Program-made: the position numbers and the translations under genes
Part shown: positions 1 to 7,369 of the stretch, piece after piece
How positions within the stretch are numbered: the stretch's first letter is position 1
Layout: each line of letters starts with the position of its first letter
Origin: Oscillospiraceae bacterium
Lineage (GTDB): Bacteria > Bacillota > Clostridia > Oscillospirales > CAG-272
DNA: 12,774 nucleotides
NCBI GenBank assembly: GCA_015065045.1
Contig: SVRB01000036.1
Span: forward strand, 1 to 12,774
Direction of reading: 5' to 3'
Notes under the pieces: model-generated
The model's database searches: none
Told to the model about the DNA's origin: nothing
The model's input: the letters and a program-made list of their open reading frames with translations, nothing else

Positions 1-32
1 TCCCACCCTACGATTTTTTCTTCTGCATTAGA

Positions 33-66
33 AAACGCACTGCAAACGGATGTATGCGGTGCGTTT
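33..66. terminator. Hairpin, probable terminator beyond the sensor kinase gene
   Basis: Arms AAACGCAC (33-40) and GTGCGTTT (59-66) pair perfectly. The stem continues through a T41/G58 position to a further GC/GC pair (42-43 with 56-57). On the minus strand the stem is followed by TTTTCT, and on the plus strand by TTGTTGTT-like sequence, so it could stop transcription from either side. It lies about 60 bases beyond the stop of the minus-strand kinase gene. The rest of 1-127 holds no gene I can support. The T41/G58 pair is a wobble only in plus-strand RNA, which hints at a plus-strand gene ending left of the window. Confidence 0.45.
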
Positions 67-127
67 GTTGTTATAGATTCTACGCAAAGAATAACAGAAA
101 AACTGTATGGGGTTAAAATATTTATAA

Positions 128-1594
128 TTATAAGAGTGGCAGCTCGAACCAGAAGGTTGAACCGACGTTAATCGTACTGCTTACACCGTAGTAGCCTTGA
201 TGCAATTCAATAATTGATTTTACGATTGAAAGTCCAAGCCCCGAGCCCATCTGCGCTCTCTTATGGAATTTGTCGACCTTATAATATCTGTCCCAGATAA
301 GAGGGAGCTTATCAGCTTCAATTCCGTCACCCGTATCGGTTATTTCAATTCTTACGTAATTTTTTCCAAAGTGTTGTGTAATCTTTTGGCAGATACTAAC
401 CTTTTTGTCCTGTCCGGTATGAGTGATCGCGTTATTTACAAGATTATAAAGCACCTGCAATACTTTCTGCTTATCAGCTTTAACGAGGTATTTCCCGTTA
501 GGATAAAATTCGATATTGTATCCTTCCTGTTCGATAAGCTTTTGGTATCTATGCATTGATTGACCGATCATTTCAGTCAAGTCGAATTCCTCTATGTTCA
601 ATTCGACAGTTCCCGCGCCGAATTTTGAAATATCAAGCACGTCGTTTACAAGAGAGGAAAGCCTTCTTGACTCGTCAATTATGATCTGTAGATTTTCTGA
701 GTTCATCTCGTTCGGAATATCCTTCATAACCTCTCCATATCCTTCGATAAGTGTAAGAGGGGTTCTGAGGTCGTGAGAAATATTTGCAATCAATTCTCGT
801 CTTAAAGCTTCGTTCTTTTTAAGTTCAGAAGCGGCATAGTTAAGTGTATCGGCAAGATTTGATATTTCTTTAGACGAATTAGTGGGAAAGAATGTATTGT
901 AATCACCGTCAGCAAGAAGCTTGGCTGAACGAGTAAGCCTTTTTATCGGCTTTGAAATACTGTGCGAAATTATAAACGACAATACGAGCGCTATTACAAG
1001 CAGTGATATGCTTATCCATACAAGCATTGTATTAAGTGTTTTTACAGTTGCGTTGACGGGAGTAAGTATCGAATTTATAAAAATTGCGTACTCGTTGTCT
1101 TTATTATCCACAAAGCATTTAGTGTAAATAATATTTTCTTCCGACGTCGTTTCTGCATCCTTTACAGATTGAAAAACGTTTTCTTTTGGATTAAACTTGA
1201 ATCTCTCTATGAGAAGACCGTTATTTTCTTTAGCATCAAGATGTAATCTTGCTCGGTCTCTGTATGAAATATTGTGTATAACACAGTTGTGCGTAGCTTC
1301 GGATTCGGCAAGAATCATACCTCTGTTGTCTTGAACGATAATGCAATATTCGTTTTTTCTTGCAAGATCTTCGACTGTTTTTGAAAGATCACCGGATGAT
1401 ATTGTTTGTGCTATTTCATAGGCGCTGTTTTTAAGCTCCTGCATTTTTATTGATCTATATATGTCGGAGAGAAAAACCGTCTCTGTTAGCCAAAGTATCA
1501 ATAAGATAATAGCTGTAAAGAGAGCAAGAAATGAAAAGACCTTCCACTTAATGCTGAGCTTTATCTTATTTTTATTAGTTTTATACTGATTCAA
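128..1594 (-). CDS. Membrane sensor histidine kinase (HAMP-HisKA-HATPase), CssS-like
   Basis: Sensor kinase of a two-component system. It would autophosphorylate on a histidine in response to an extracellular signal and pass the phosphate to the response regulator encoded just upstream. Numbering below is for the 488-residue form. Membrane helix 1 is at about 17-36, an extracellular sensor region at about 40-187, membrane helix 2 at about 190-210, HAMP at about 211-263, and the HisKA helix carries SHDLRTP with phospho-acceptor His274. The ATPase domain has an N box (LYNLVNNAITH, Asn388), a G1 box (DTGDGI, from Asp420), an F-box-like LPLIWDRYY and a G2 box (GSGLGL, 450-455). Start choice: an ATG at 1634-1636 gives 502 residues but has no ribosome binding site, and its first residues are the regulator's conserved C-terminus read in another frame. 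The TTG at 1592-1594 has AGAGGGGTGG upstream and overlaps the regulator by only 14 bases, so I prefer it. Next to an HtrA gene, a CssS-like secretion or envelope stress sensor is the likely role. The kinase assignment is secure; the signal is inference. Confidence 0.95.
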   Translation of the reverse strand: MNQYKTNKNKIKLSIKWKVFSFLALFTAIILLILWLTETVFLSDIYRSIKMQELKNSAYEIAQTISSGDLSKTVEDLARKNEYCIIVQDNRGMILAESEATHNCVIHNISYRDRARLHLDAKENNGLLIERFKFNPKENVFQSVKDAETTSEENIIYTKCFVDNKDNEYAIFINSILTPVNATVKTLNTMLVWISISLLVIALVLSFIISHSISKPIKRLTRSAKLLADGDYNTFFPTNSSKEISNLADTLNYAASELKKNEALRRELIANISHDLRTPLTLIEGYGEVMKDIPNEMNSENLQIIIDESRRLSSLVNDVLDISKFGAGTVELNIEEFDLTEMIGQSMHRYQKLIEQEGYNIEFYPNGKYLVKADKQKVLQVLYNLVNNAITHTGQDKKVSICQKITQHFGKNYVRIEITDTGDGIEADKLPLIWDRYYKVDKFHKRAQMGSGLGLSIVKSIIELHQGYYGVSSTINVGSTFWFELPLL

Positions 1595-2258
1595 AACGGT
1601 ATCCCACCCCTCTGACAGTAACGATATGTTCGGCATATGAGCCGAGCTGCTTTCTCAAAAGCTTAATATGTGTGTCGAGCGTACGGTCGTCTCCGTAGAA
1701 ATCATATCCCCATACGTCGCAAATAAGCTTTTCTCTTGACAAGGCTATATTTTTATTTTTGATCATATAAAACAAAAGATCGTATTCCTTGGGTGAAAGA
1801 TTTACTCTGTTTCCGTCTATGTAAACCAATCTTGCAGTGAGGTCTGCTGTAAATCCACCGATGGTAATAACCTCGTTTTTTTGTTCTTTTTTTGCGCTTT
1901 GAGTTCTTTTTAAAATAGCGCTGATTCGAAGCATAAGCTCTTTTGGCGAAAATGGCTTAACGACAAAGTCGTCAACACCAACCTCAAAGCCGTTTATCTT
2001 GTCATATTCTTCGCCTCTGGCAGAGAGCATAAGAATAGGCGTATCATTCGTTTTTCTTATTTCACGACAGGTCGAGAAACCGTCAAGATAAGGCATCATT
2101 ATATCCATAATGATAATATCGTATATATTTGTTTTGCAAAGCTCGATGGCACGAAGTCCGTTTTCTGCTTCAAAAACCGTATGACCCTCAAAAGAAGCGT
2201 ATTTTTTTATGAGAGTGCGTATGTGCGCTTCATCGTCGACTACGAGAATCTTGTACAT
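1581..2258 (-). CDS. OmpR/PhoB-family response regulator, CssR-like
   Basis: DNA-binding response regulator of 225 residues, a normal length for the OmpR/PhoB family. The receiver domain (1-115) shows the acidic pair Asp8-Asp9, phospho-acceptor Asp52 in IIIMDIMMP, Ser79 in the Thr/Ser position and Lys101 in VVKPFSP. The C-terminal winged helix (about 130-225) contains LSPKEYDLLFYM, REKLICDVWGYD, RTLDTHIKLLRKQL and the terminal VRGVGYRFE, all typical. The open frame extends 13 codons further upstream, but the ATG at 2256-2258 is preceded by AGGAGG (2268-2273) nine bases away and begins MYKILVVDDE as the family should. It overlaps the partner kinase gene, so the two are co-translated. It has its own promoter at 2351-2379. 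Its probable target is the htrA promoter, where an 11-bp tandem repeat lies; that link is inference. Confidence 0.96.
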   Translation of the reverse strand: MYKILVVDDEAHIRTLIKKYASFEGHTVFEAENGLRAIELCKTNIYDIIIMDIMMPYLDGFSTCREIRKTNDTPILMLSARGEEYDKINGFEVGVDDFVVKPFSPKELMLRISAILKRTQSAKKEQKNEVITIGGFTADLTARLVYIDGNRVNLSPKEYDLLFYMIKNKNIALSREKLICDVWGYDFYGDDRTLDTHIKLLRKQLGSYAEHIVTVRGVGYRFESV

Positions 2259-2318
2259 ACGTTCTTTCCTCCTGTATTTATAATTTGCAGAAATCAAAAA
2301 AGCAAATCTATACTGTTA

Positions 2319-2345
2319 CAGGGAACAGAAAAATTCTGCTCCCTG
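2319..2345 (-). promoter_or_regulatory. Hairpin at the predicted 5' end of the regulator-kinase mRNA (or htrA terminator)
   Basis: Arms 2319-2330 and 2334-2345 form a 12-bp stem with a 3-base loop. In minus-strand RNA the one non-Watson-Crick position is a G-U wobble, whereas in plus-strand RNA it would be an A-C mismatch, so the structure favours the minus strand. It begins six bases after the -10 box at 2351-2356, so the regulator-kinase transcript would start at the foot of the stem. A 5'-terminal stem can protect mRNA from decay. Alternatively it slows or ends htrA transcription, although no U-run follows directly (a T-run comes about 17 bases later). Confidence 0.5.
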
Positions 2346-2350
2346 CAATA

Positions 2351-2379
2351 ATTATATATTATATTTAATTCAATTTCAA
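2351..2379 (-). promoter_or_regulatory. Sigma-A-type promoter for the regulator-kinase pair
   Basis: On the minus strand, TTGAAA (2374-2379) and TATAAT (2351-2356) are separated by exactly 17 bases, five of six and six of six consensus matches. It lies between the htrA stop and the regulator start. Transcription should start near 2344-2346, giving a leader of about 87 bases. The site lets the two-component pair be expressed independently of htrA. Confidence 0.65.
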
Positions 2380-2386
2380 GTAAAAA

Positions 2387-3706
2387 TTACTGAGCGTTTG
2401 ATGTGTTTTCAGCTGAGTCAATGAGAGTGATGTTGACGTCAATAATTTTGTTTTGACGAGAAACAGTCACAGTGATCTTATCTCCAACCTTGTGCTGCTT
2501 AATAATAGCTTTAATTTCAGCAAACGTGCTTACGGTGTTGCCGTCAATGGCGATAATTCTGTCGCCTGTTTTGAATTCGGAGTTTACAGAAGACTGAATG
2601 TAAACGCCAAACTCGTTTACCTTATACATATATTTTTGATAATCTGTAGTTATTTCAATAACCGAAACGCCGATAGAGGGTCTGCCCGTAACGTGTCCTT
2701 TTTCAATAAGGTCGCTTATTATGGGTTTTGCAGTGTTGATCGGAATTGCAAACCCGAGACCTTCAATGTTTTCGCCCGATGATTTTGCGTTTACTATGCC
2801 GATAAGCTCGCCTTTAGCGTTGAAAAGTCCGCCGCCTGAGTTGCCGGGGCTTACTGCAGCATTGGTCTGAAGGAGCACCATGTTTTCTCCTTCTACAGTT
2901 ATTTCTCTGTCAAGCGCGCTGATAATGCCATCGGTAACCGTACCGCCAAGCTCGCCTAAGGGGTTTCCGATAGCAACGGTAATTTCACCGATTATAAGGT
3001 TTTCAGAGTTTCCGTAAATTGCAGGTGTAAGACCGACAGCGTTGATCTTTATAACAGCAACGTCGGTCTGAGCGTCTGTTCCGATGAGTGTTGCCTGATG
3101 TTCATCTCCGTTGTTGAGGCGTACTGTAATGTTTGATGCGCCGCTTACAACGTGGTTATTTGTTACGATATAGCCGTCTTTTGAAATAACAACTCCGCTT
3201 CCCGCGCCCTCTGTTACGTACTGACCGTAGAAGCTGTTGTTTGCAACGGCTTCGGTTCTTATTTCAACAACTGAAGGAAGAGCTGCCTGCGCAACTGCCG
3301 CAACAGTTCCTGCTTCAACTACTGTTGTGGGAACTTTACTGTCTGCAGATTCATATATAACTGTATTGCCGCCTACTGTATCAGTAGGCTCATTGGGAAC
3401 TGCGAAAAATGTATCGTAAAGGTACATTCCGCCGATAGCACCGCCAAGACCGCAAGCAAGTGAAAGAATTATACAAGCAAATACAAGTCCGAAATGCCCT
3501 TTTTTCTTTTTTTCTTTCTTAGGTGTAGGTGCGTTTTGTTCGCTTTGGTTGTTTTCGGGGTATGAATATACTCCGCTCGTGGTATTTTCTTTGCTTTCAG
3601 CTGAAGAAAAATAACCGGTATTATAAGTGGGAGCGGATTGCTGATTATATGTTGTATTCCCAACCTCTTCATTTGGGGTTATGTTGTCTCTCGTTTCTTC
3701 TGACAT
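2387..3706 (-). CDS. htrA: Membrane-anchored HtrA/DegP-family serine protease with one PDZ domain
   Basis: Surface-exposed quality-control protease that degrades misfolded exported proteins. Residues 1-70 are a polar, Asn/Gln/Ser/Tyr-rich cytoplasmic tail ending in the basic run KKEKKKK. Residues 73-96 form one membrane helix, placing the rest outside. The trypsin-like domain (about 135-335) carries the full triad: His185 in VTNNHVVSG, Asp215 in TDVAVIKI and Ser290 in PGNSGGGLF. The usual TDAAINPGNSGG block reads TNAAVSPGNSGG, a mild variation. A single PDZ domain follows (about 345-432, with GVYIQSSV, GDRIIAIDG and the final IDVNITLI strand). The length of 439 residues is normal for Firmicute HtrA. 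The ATG at 3704-3706 follows AGGAAGGAGC. It is the first gene of a minus-strand block with a CssRS-like pair, the arrangement expected when the protease is itself the target of that regulator. The protease assignment is secure; control by the neighbour is inference. Confidence 0.96.
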   Translation of the reverse strand: MSEETRDNITPNEEVGNTTYNQQSAPTYNTGYFSSAESKENTTSGVYSYPENNQSEQNAPTPKKEKKKKGHFGLVFACIILSLACGLGGAIGGMYLYDTFFAVPNEPTDTVGGNTVIYESADSKVPTTVVEAGTVAAVAQAALPSVVEIRTEAVANNSFYGQYVTEGAGSGVVISKDGYIVTNNHVVSGASNITVRLNNGDEHQATLIGTDAQTDVAVIKINAVGLTPAIYGNSENLIIGEITVAIGNPLGELGGTVTDGIISALDREITVEGENMVLLQTNAAVSPGNSGGGLFNAKGELIGIVNAKSSGENIEGLGFAIPINTAKPIISDLIEKGHVTGRPSIGVSVIEITTDYQKYMYKVNEFGVYIQSSVNSEFKTGDRIIAIDGNTVSTFAEIKAIIKQHKVGDKITVTVSRQNKIIDVNITLIDSAENTSNAQ

Positions 3707-3750
3707 ATTAAAGCTCCTTCCTGGGATATATAAATTTTGTTTGTGATGTC

Positions 3751-3756
3751 ATTATA
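3751..3756 (-). promoter_or_regulatory. -10 box of the htrA promoter
   Basis: TATAAT on the minus strand, 45 bases upstream of the htrA start codon. At 17-base spacing the -35 position reads ATATTT, a very poor match, so the promoter looks dependent on an activator. The tandem repeat at 3763-3784 sits exactly where a -35 box should be. Confidence 0.5.
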
Positions 3757-3762
3757 ATGTAC

Positions 3763-3784
3763 AAATGTGATGAAAATATGATGA
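3763..3784. promoter_or_regulatory. 11-bp tandem direct repeat, candidate response-regulator operator for htrA
   Basis: On the plus strand AAATGTGATGA (3763-3773) is followed at once by AAATATGATGA (3774-3784), ten of eleven bases identical. Read toward htrA this is TCATCA-N5-TCATCA-N5. Tandem half-sites at an 11-base period are the known binding pattern of OmpR/PhoB-type regulators, which bind one face of the helix as a head-to-tail dimer. The repeat spans about -19 to -40 of the htrA promoter and replaces its missing -35 box. The sequence is plain to see; the identity of the binding protein is inferred from the neighbouring regulator gene. Confidence 0.55.
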
Positions 3785-3794
3785 TTTTCCGAAA

Positions 3795-3809
3795 TGCTTT
3801 TGAAAAGCA
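3795..3809. promoter_or_regulatory. Perfect 15-base palindrome in the divergent control region
   Basis: TGCTTTT (3795-3801), one central base, then AAAAGCA (3803-3809). It lies about 90 bases upstream of htrA and 215 bases upstream of the ABC operon. It is not followed by a U-run, so a dimeric protein-binding site is more likely than a terminator. A weaker dyad, CACATAATGTG, lies at about 3848-3858. The rest of the 317-base gap is AT-rich, with no gene I can support. Confidence 0.3.
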
Positions 3810-3941
3810 AAATCGCTAAATTCTTTACATTTAAAATATATTATAAACACATAATGTGAATATTGTGTGAAAACGGCACGAAACCTTAATGAATTTAGAC
3901 GAAAAAATAATAAAAATTAACCATATTTTTCAAATAATCCA

Positions 3942-3970
3942 TTGTAAATGGGTAAGAAATTAGGTACAAT
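3942..3970 (+). promoter_or_regulatory. Sigma-A-type promoter for the ABC/GldG/DUF4340 operon
   Basis: TTGTAA (3942-3947) and TACAAT (3965-3970) are separated by 17 bases, four and five of six consensus matches. Predicted transcription start is near 3977, giving a leader of about 47 bases that contains the ribosome binding site GGAGGA (4011-4016). Confidence 0.5.
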
Positions 3971-4023
3971 GTTATATAGTATATTTTATTGAAAAAGTTT
4001 TATTTATTCCGGAGGAAACGATT

Positions 4024-5067
4024 TTGATCGAAGTAAAAAATCTTGTAAAAAAATACGGAAATCATACGGCTGTAAAGAATATCAGTTTTAAAGTGGATAC
4101 GGGTAAGATATACGGATTTCTCGGCCCTAACGGCGCGGGAAAGTCTACGACTATGAATATTATGACAGGATGCCTTTCCGCGACTGACGGTAACGTTATA
4201 ATAAACGGGTATGATATATATGAAAATCCTAAAGAAGCAAAGAAGTGTATAGGCTATCTGCCTGAGCTTCCCCCCGTATATATGGACATGACACCCGAAG
4301 AATATTTGTTTTTTGTTGGCAAGGCAAAAGGTGTAAAAGGCTCTGAATTGCCCTCTCAGATAGAAAAGATTATGGAAATGACGGGAATAACCAATGTTTC
4401 CGACCGTTTGATTAAAAATCTTTCAAAGGGTTACAGACAGAGAGTGGGACTTGCTCAGGCGCTTGTCGGCTTTCCTGAAGTAATCATTCTCGATGAGCCT
4501 ATGGTAGGACTTGACCCTAAGCAGATCATCGAGATAAGAGAGCTTATAAAATCGTTGAAGGATAAGCATACAGTATTTCTCAGCTCTCATATATTGAGTG
4601 AGATCAGCGCAATATGCGACTACGTTCTTATTATATCAGACGGTAAGCTTGTCGCGAGTGATACGCCCGAAAATCTCAGTAAGCATATTTCCGGTTGTTT
4701 GTTGGATATATCCGTAAAGGGCTCAAGAAAGTCGATAGTAACAGCTATCAGAAAGATAAAGGGTGTTAAGACTGTTGAAGTCGTATCGGAAAACGATGAC
4801 GGCATAATAAAGTTGAAAATACATTCAGATAATGATATAAGATCAGAAGTGTTCTTTGCGCTTTGTCAATTAAGAATGCCTATTATGGAGTTGACAAGCA
4901 ACAATATGAGCCTCGAGGACATATTCTTAAAGCTTACCGAAAAGAATGCAGATGAAGATGATACATCTGATGATTCAGACGATAACGATTCCAAGGATGA
5001 AGATAAGACCGAGTATACACCTTTGTTTACGTCAGACGTTAATAACAAGGAAGGGGATGAAGAATAA
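4024..5067 (+). CDS. ABC transporter ATP-binding protein (GldA/CcmA-like) with acidic C-terminal tail
   Basis: Cytoplasmic ATPase subunit that would power the ABC-2 permease encoded next. The nucleotide-binding domain (1-220) has Walker A GPNGAGKST (34-42), signature LSKGYRQR (133-140), Walker B VIILDEP with Asp157 and Glu158, D-loop GLDP and switch His189 in LSSHI. The Q-loop position appears to be Glu81 (GYLPELPPVY), a substitution seen in many ABC-2-type exporters. Residues 225-305 are a regulatory region typical of this family (KIKGVKTVEVV; SLEDIFLKLT). Residues 308-347 form an unusual tail dominated by Asp, Glu and Ser. The start is TTG at 4024, eight bases after GGAGGA, with no nearer ATG in frame that keeps the domain whole. 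The stop overlaps the next start by one base (TAATG). The Bacteroidetes homologue GldA works in gliding; here the substrate is unknown. Confidence 0.94.
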   Translation: MIEVKNLVKKYGNHTAVKNISFKVDTGKIYGFLGPNGAGKSTTMNIMTGCLSATDGNVIINGYDIYENPKEAKKCIGYLPELPPVYMDMTPEEYLFFVGKAKGVKGSELPSQIEKIMEMTGITNVSDRLIKNLSKGYRQRVGLAQALVGFPEVIILDEPMVGLDPKQIIEIRELIKSLKDKHTVFLSSHILSEISAICDYVLIISDGKLVASDTPENLSKHISGCLLDISVKGSRKSIVTAIRKIKGVKTVEVVSENDDGIIKLKIHSDNDIRSEVFFALCQLRMPIMELTSNNMSLEDIFLKLTEKNADEDDTSDDSDDNDSKDEDKTEYTPLFTSDVNNKEGDEE

Positions 5068-5930
5068 TGTTTGCTATATATCAAAAAGAATTAAAAACAT
5101 ATTTTAACAACCTTTTCGGTTATCTGTATATTGCTATCGTAATTTTGTTTATGGGGATTTTTTCATCGATAATAAACTTTAAGCAGGCTTATGCAGACCT
5201 TTCGTATTCGCTTGACAATCTTTCTCTTGTAGTTTTGCTTGTAACCCCTCTTTTGACTATGCGCAGCATAGCTGAGGAAAGACAAAAGAAGACGGATCAG
5301 CTTTTGTATTCGCTTCCGCTTTCAATGTCATCGGTTGTTGTAGCAAAATATCTTGCAATGTTGACCGTATTCTTGATTCCTATGGCAGTTATATGCTTGT
5401 ATCCCTTTGCGTTAAGCAGTTTTGGTATGATCAACTTTGCAAGAATGTTTGGATCTATATTAGCTTTCTTCCTTATGGGCTCTTGCCTTTTGGCGATAGG
5501 TATGTTTATATCTTCTCTTACTGAAAATCAGATTATTTCAGCTATCATATCTTTCGTTGTAATGCTTGTTATTTATTTTTCGACAGCACTTGCAAATTTA
5601 GTACCCGCAACAGCTCAGGGCTCGTTTGTTGCATTTACCGTAATGGCGTTGCTTTTCGGATTAATAGTATATTTGATGGTAAAGAATTACGTAATAGGCT
5701 TAGGAGCATCAGCTATATGCGAGGTTACGTTAGCTGTGATGTTTAGATCTAATCAAGCAGCGTTTGAGGGCTTGTTTGGTAAGGTTGTCGGATGGATATC
5801 AGTATACGAAAGATGCTATAATTTCTATATGGGTATATTCGATCTCACAGCAATCGTATATTTCCTTTCAGTTTCATTCTTGTTTGTATTTTTAACTGTA
5901 CAAGCGGTTGAAAAACGCCGTTGGAGCTGA
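5067..5930 (+). CDS. ABC-2-type transporter permease (GldF-like)
   Basis: Membrane subunit of 287 residues with about six or seven hydrophobic helices (about 18-38, 52-66, 93-115, 125-148, 155-176, 185-207 and 258-280). Between helices 2 and 3 it has MRSIAEERQKKTDQLLYS (from about residue 65), the conserved cytoplasmic segment through which ABC-2 permeases contact their ATPase. The N-terminus MFAIYQKELKTYFNNLFGYLY is the usual opening of the family. The ATG shares its A with the stop of the ATPase gene, indicating translational coupling, and AGGGG lies upstream. With one permease gene and one ATPase gene the complex would be a homodimer of each. The substrate cannot be read from sequence. Confidence 0.93.
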   Translation: MFAIYQKELKTYFNNLFGYLYIAIVILFMGIFSSIINFKQAYADLSYSLDNLSLVVLLVTPLLTMRSIAEERQKKTDQLLYSLPLSMSSVVVAKYLAMLTVFLIPMAVICLYPFALSSFGMINFARMFGSILAFFLMGSCLLAIGMFISSLTENQIISAIISFVVMLVIYFSTALANLVPATAQGSFVAFTVMALLFGLIVYLMVKNYVIGLGASAICEVTLAVMFRSNQAAFEGLFGKVVGWISVYERCYNFYMGIFDLTAIVYFLSVSFLFVFLTVQAVEKRRWS

Positions 5931-5947
5931 CGATGGGGGTGAATGAT

Positions 5948-7369
5948 ATGAGTAATAAAAGCAGTATGAAATTTAATACAAAATATTTAAAGACAGGCGG
6001 TTATTCCGTAATCGTTTCGGTAATCGCTATCGCTATAGTTATTGTTTTGAATTTGTTGGTAAATCAGCTTCCCGCGTCTATGACACAGTTTGATACAACG
6101 TCTACAGATATGCATTCAATAGGCGAGGACACAAAAAATATCGTAAAAGCTATAAAGGACGATGTTACTATATACTATATCGAAGAACACGGCAACGAGG
6201 ATTCAAGCATTGAAAATATATTGAGTAAATATAAAGAGCTTAACAAGAAAATAACCGTTAAGCAAATAGATCCGGCGATAAATATAGCATTTTTTACAGG
6301 AGACAGAGCAGAGCTGACTCCGGGATGTCTCGTTGTAGAATCTGAAAAAAGAAGTAGAAATATAACTTACTACGATATATATTACAACGGTTACACCGAG
6401 GAAGACTTGACAAATTATAGTTATTATTACGGTACCTTACCTGCGGCTACGTTCAGTGCGGAAAAGTGCTTGACTTCCGCTATTAAGTACGTAACCACAG
6501 ACGTTCTTCCGGTCATTTATACTCTTAAGGGACACGGAGAAGTGTCTCTTGACGTAGCGTATACAGAGGCTATTAAAGCTGAAAGCATGCAGATAAAAGA
6601 GCTTAATCTTTCTACGGTAGAAGCAGTTCCCGGTGATTGCGACAGTATTCTTATATGCGCACCTTCATCTGATTTGACCGAAGAAGAAACAGAAAAATTG
6701 CTTAATTATTTGAAGTCGGGCGGTACGCTTATGTATATCTCATATTACGGCGGAAACTCAAAAACTGATAAGCCTAATCTTGCTTCGGTATTGAGCTATT
6801 ACGGTTTGTCAAATCAGAAGGGATACGTTGTTGAGGGCGACAGCTCACACACATATCCGAACAATCCGACATATATTATTCCTTCGTACGGAAATCACAG
6901 CATAACAAAGAAGCTTATCGGCACTAATATGGTATTAGTAGGCTGTCAGGGGATTGTCACATCCGCTGATATAAGAAGCTCTGTTATTGTAACACCTTTG
7001 CTTTACACAACGGATAAATCATATTCAAAGATAAATACAGAATCGACAACTATATCCAAAGAAGACGGAGATGTTGACGGACCTTTTAATATTGCTGTTG
7101 CTGTCAGCGAAGCTGTAGGCGTAGATAAAGAAACTCAGATCGTTTGGATAAACGGAATGGGTATGGAAACTTCATTCCTTGTTAATTCGTTTGCTTGGAT
7201 GTGCGACGTTGAGGATTCAATTACTATTTCACCAAAGGCAGAGGAATCTTTGACTCTTGAAATAAACTCAGCTCAGAGCACTCTTTTAACTTGGGTGTTT
7301 GCCGTTATTATTCCTTTGGTAACAATAGGAACAGGATTTGTTATCTGGTATCGCAGAAGGAGCAAATAA
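5948..7369 (+). CDS. GldG-family protein, extracytoplasmic auxiliary subunit of the ABC transporter
   Basis: Protein of 473 residues anchored at both ends. A membrane helix at about 19-38 is followed by a large outside domain (about 40-440) and a second helix at about 445-467, ending in the positive RRRSK tail. The outside region opens with FDTTSTDMHSIGEDTKNIVK and a DVTIYYI strand, then shows PVIYTLKGHGEVSL and later CDSILICAPSSDLTEEE and LLNYLKSGGTLMYIS. This is the pattern of the GldG / ABC-associated family, whose middle part resembles a glutamine-amidotransferase-like fold without a nucleophile that I can identify. Start choice: the frame also opens at TTG 5921 and ATG 5933, but ATG 5948 follows GGGGGTGA, a strong ribosome binding site, five bases away. 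ATG 5933 with GGAG upstream remains possible and would overlap nothing. It is the third gene of the operon and probably forms a complex with the permease. Molecular function is not established. Confidence 0.88.
   Translation: MSNKSSMKFNTKYLKTGGYSVIVSVIAIAIVIVLNLLVNQLPASMTQFDTTSTDMHSIGEDTKNIVKAIKDDVTIYYIEEHGNEDSSIENILSKYKELNKKITVKQIDPAINIAFFTGDRAELTPGCLVVESEKRSRNITYYDIYYNGYTEEDLTNYSYYYGTLPAATFSAEKCLTSAIKYVTTDVLPVIYTLKGHGEVSLDVAYTEAIKAESMQIKELNLSTVEAVPGDCDSILICAPSSDLTEEETEKLLNYLKSGGTLMYISYYGGNSKTDKPNLASVLSYYGLSNQKGYVVEGDSSHTYPNNPTYIIPSYGNHSITKKLIGTNMVLVGCQGIVTSADIRSSVIVTPLLYTTDKSYSKINTESTTISKEDGDVDGPFNIAVAVSEAVGVDKETQIVWINGMGMETSFLVNSFAWMCDVEDSITISPKAEESLTLEINSAQSTLLTWVFAVIIPLVTIGTGFVIWYRRRSK

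Noticed and set aside
1..168. Plus-strand frame open from the left edge to a TAA at 169-171 (about 56 codons), possibly the end of a gene
   Set aside because: It has no recognisable motif, runs over a strong hairpin (33-66) and about 40 bases of the kinase gene on the other strand. A chance open frame is more likely, although sequence left of the window could change this.
3469..3711. Short ORFs on both strands at the htrA N-terminus
   Set aside because: Shadows of the low-complexity, repeat-rich start of htrA; no ribosome binding sites of their own.
4093..4340. Loss of the Q-loop glutamine in the ABC ATPase as a defect
   Set aside because: Aligning from the following tyrosine places Glu81 at this position, and a glutamate here is common in ABC-2-type ATPases, so it does not suggest inactivity.
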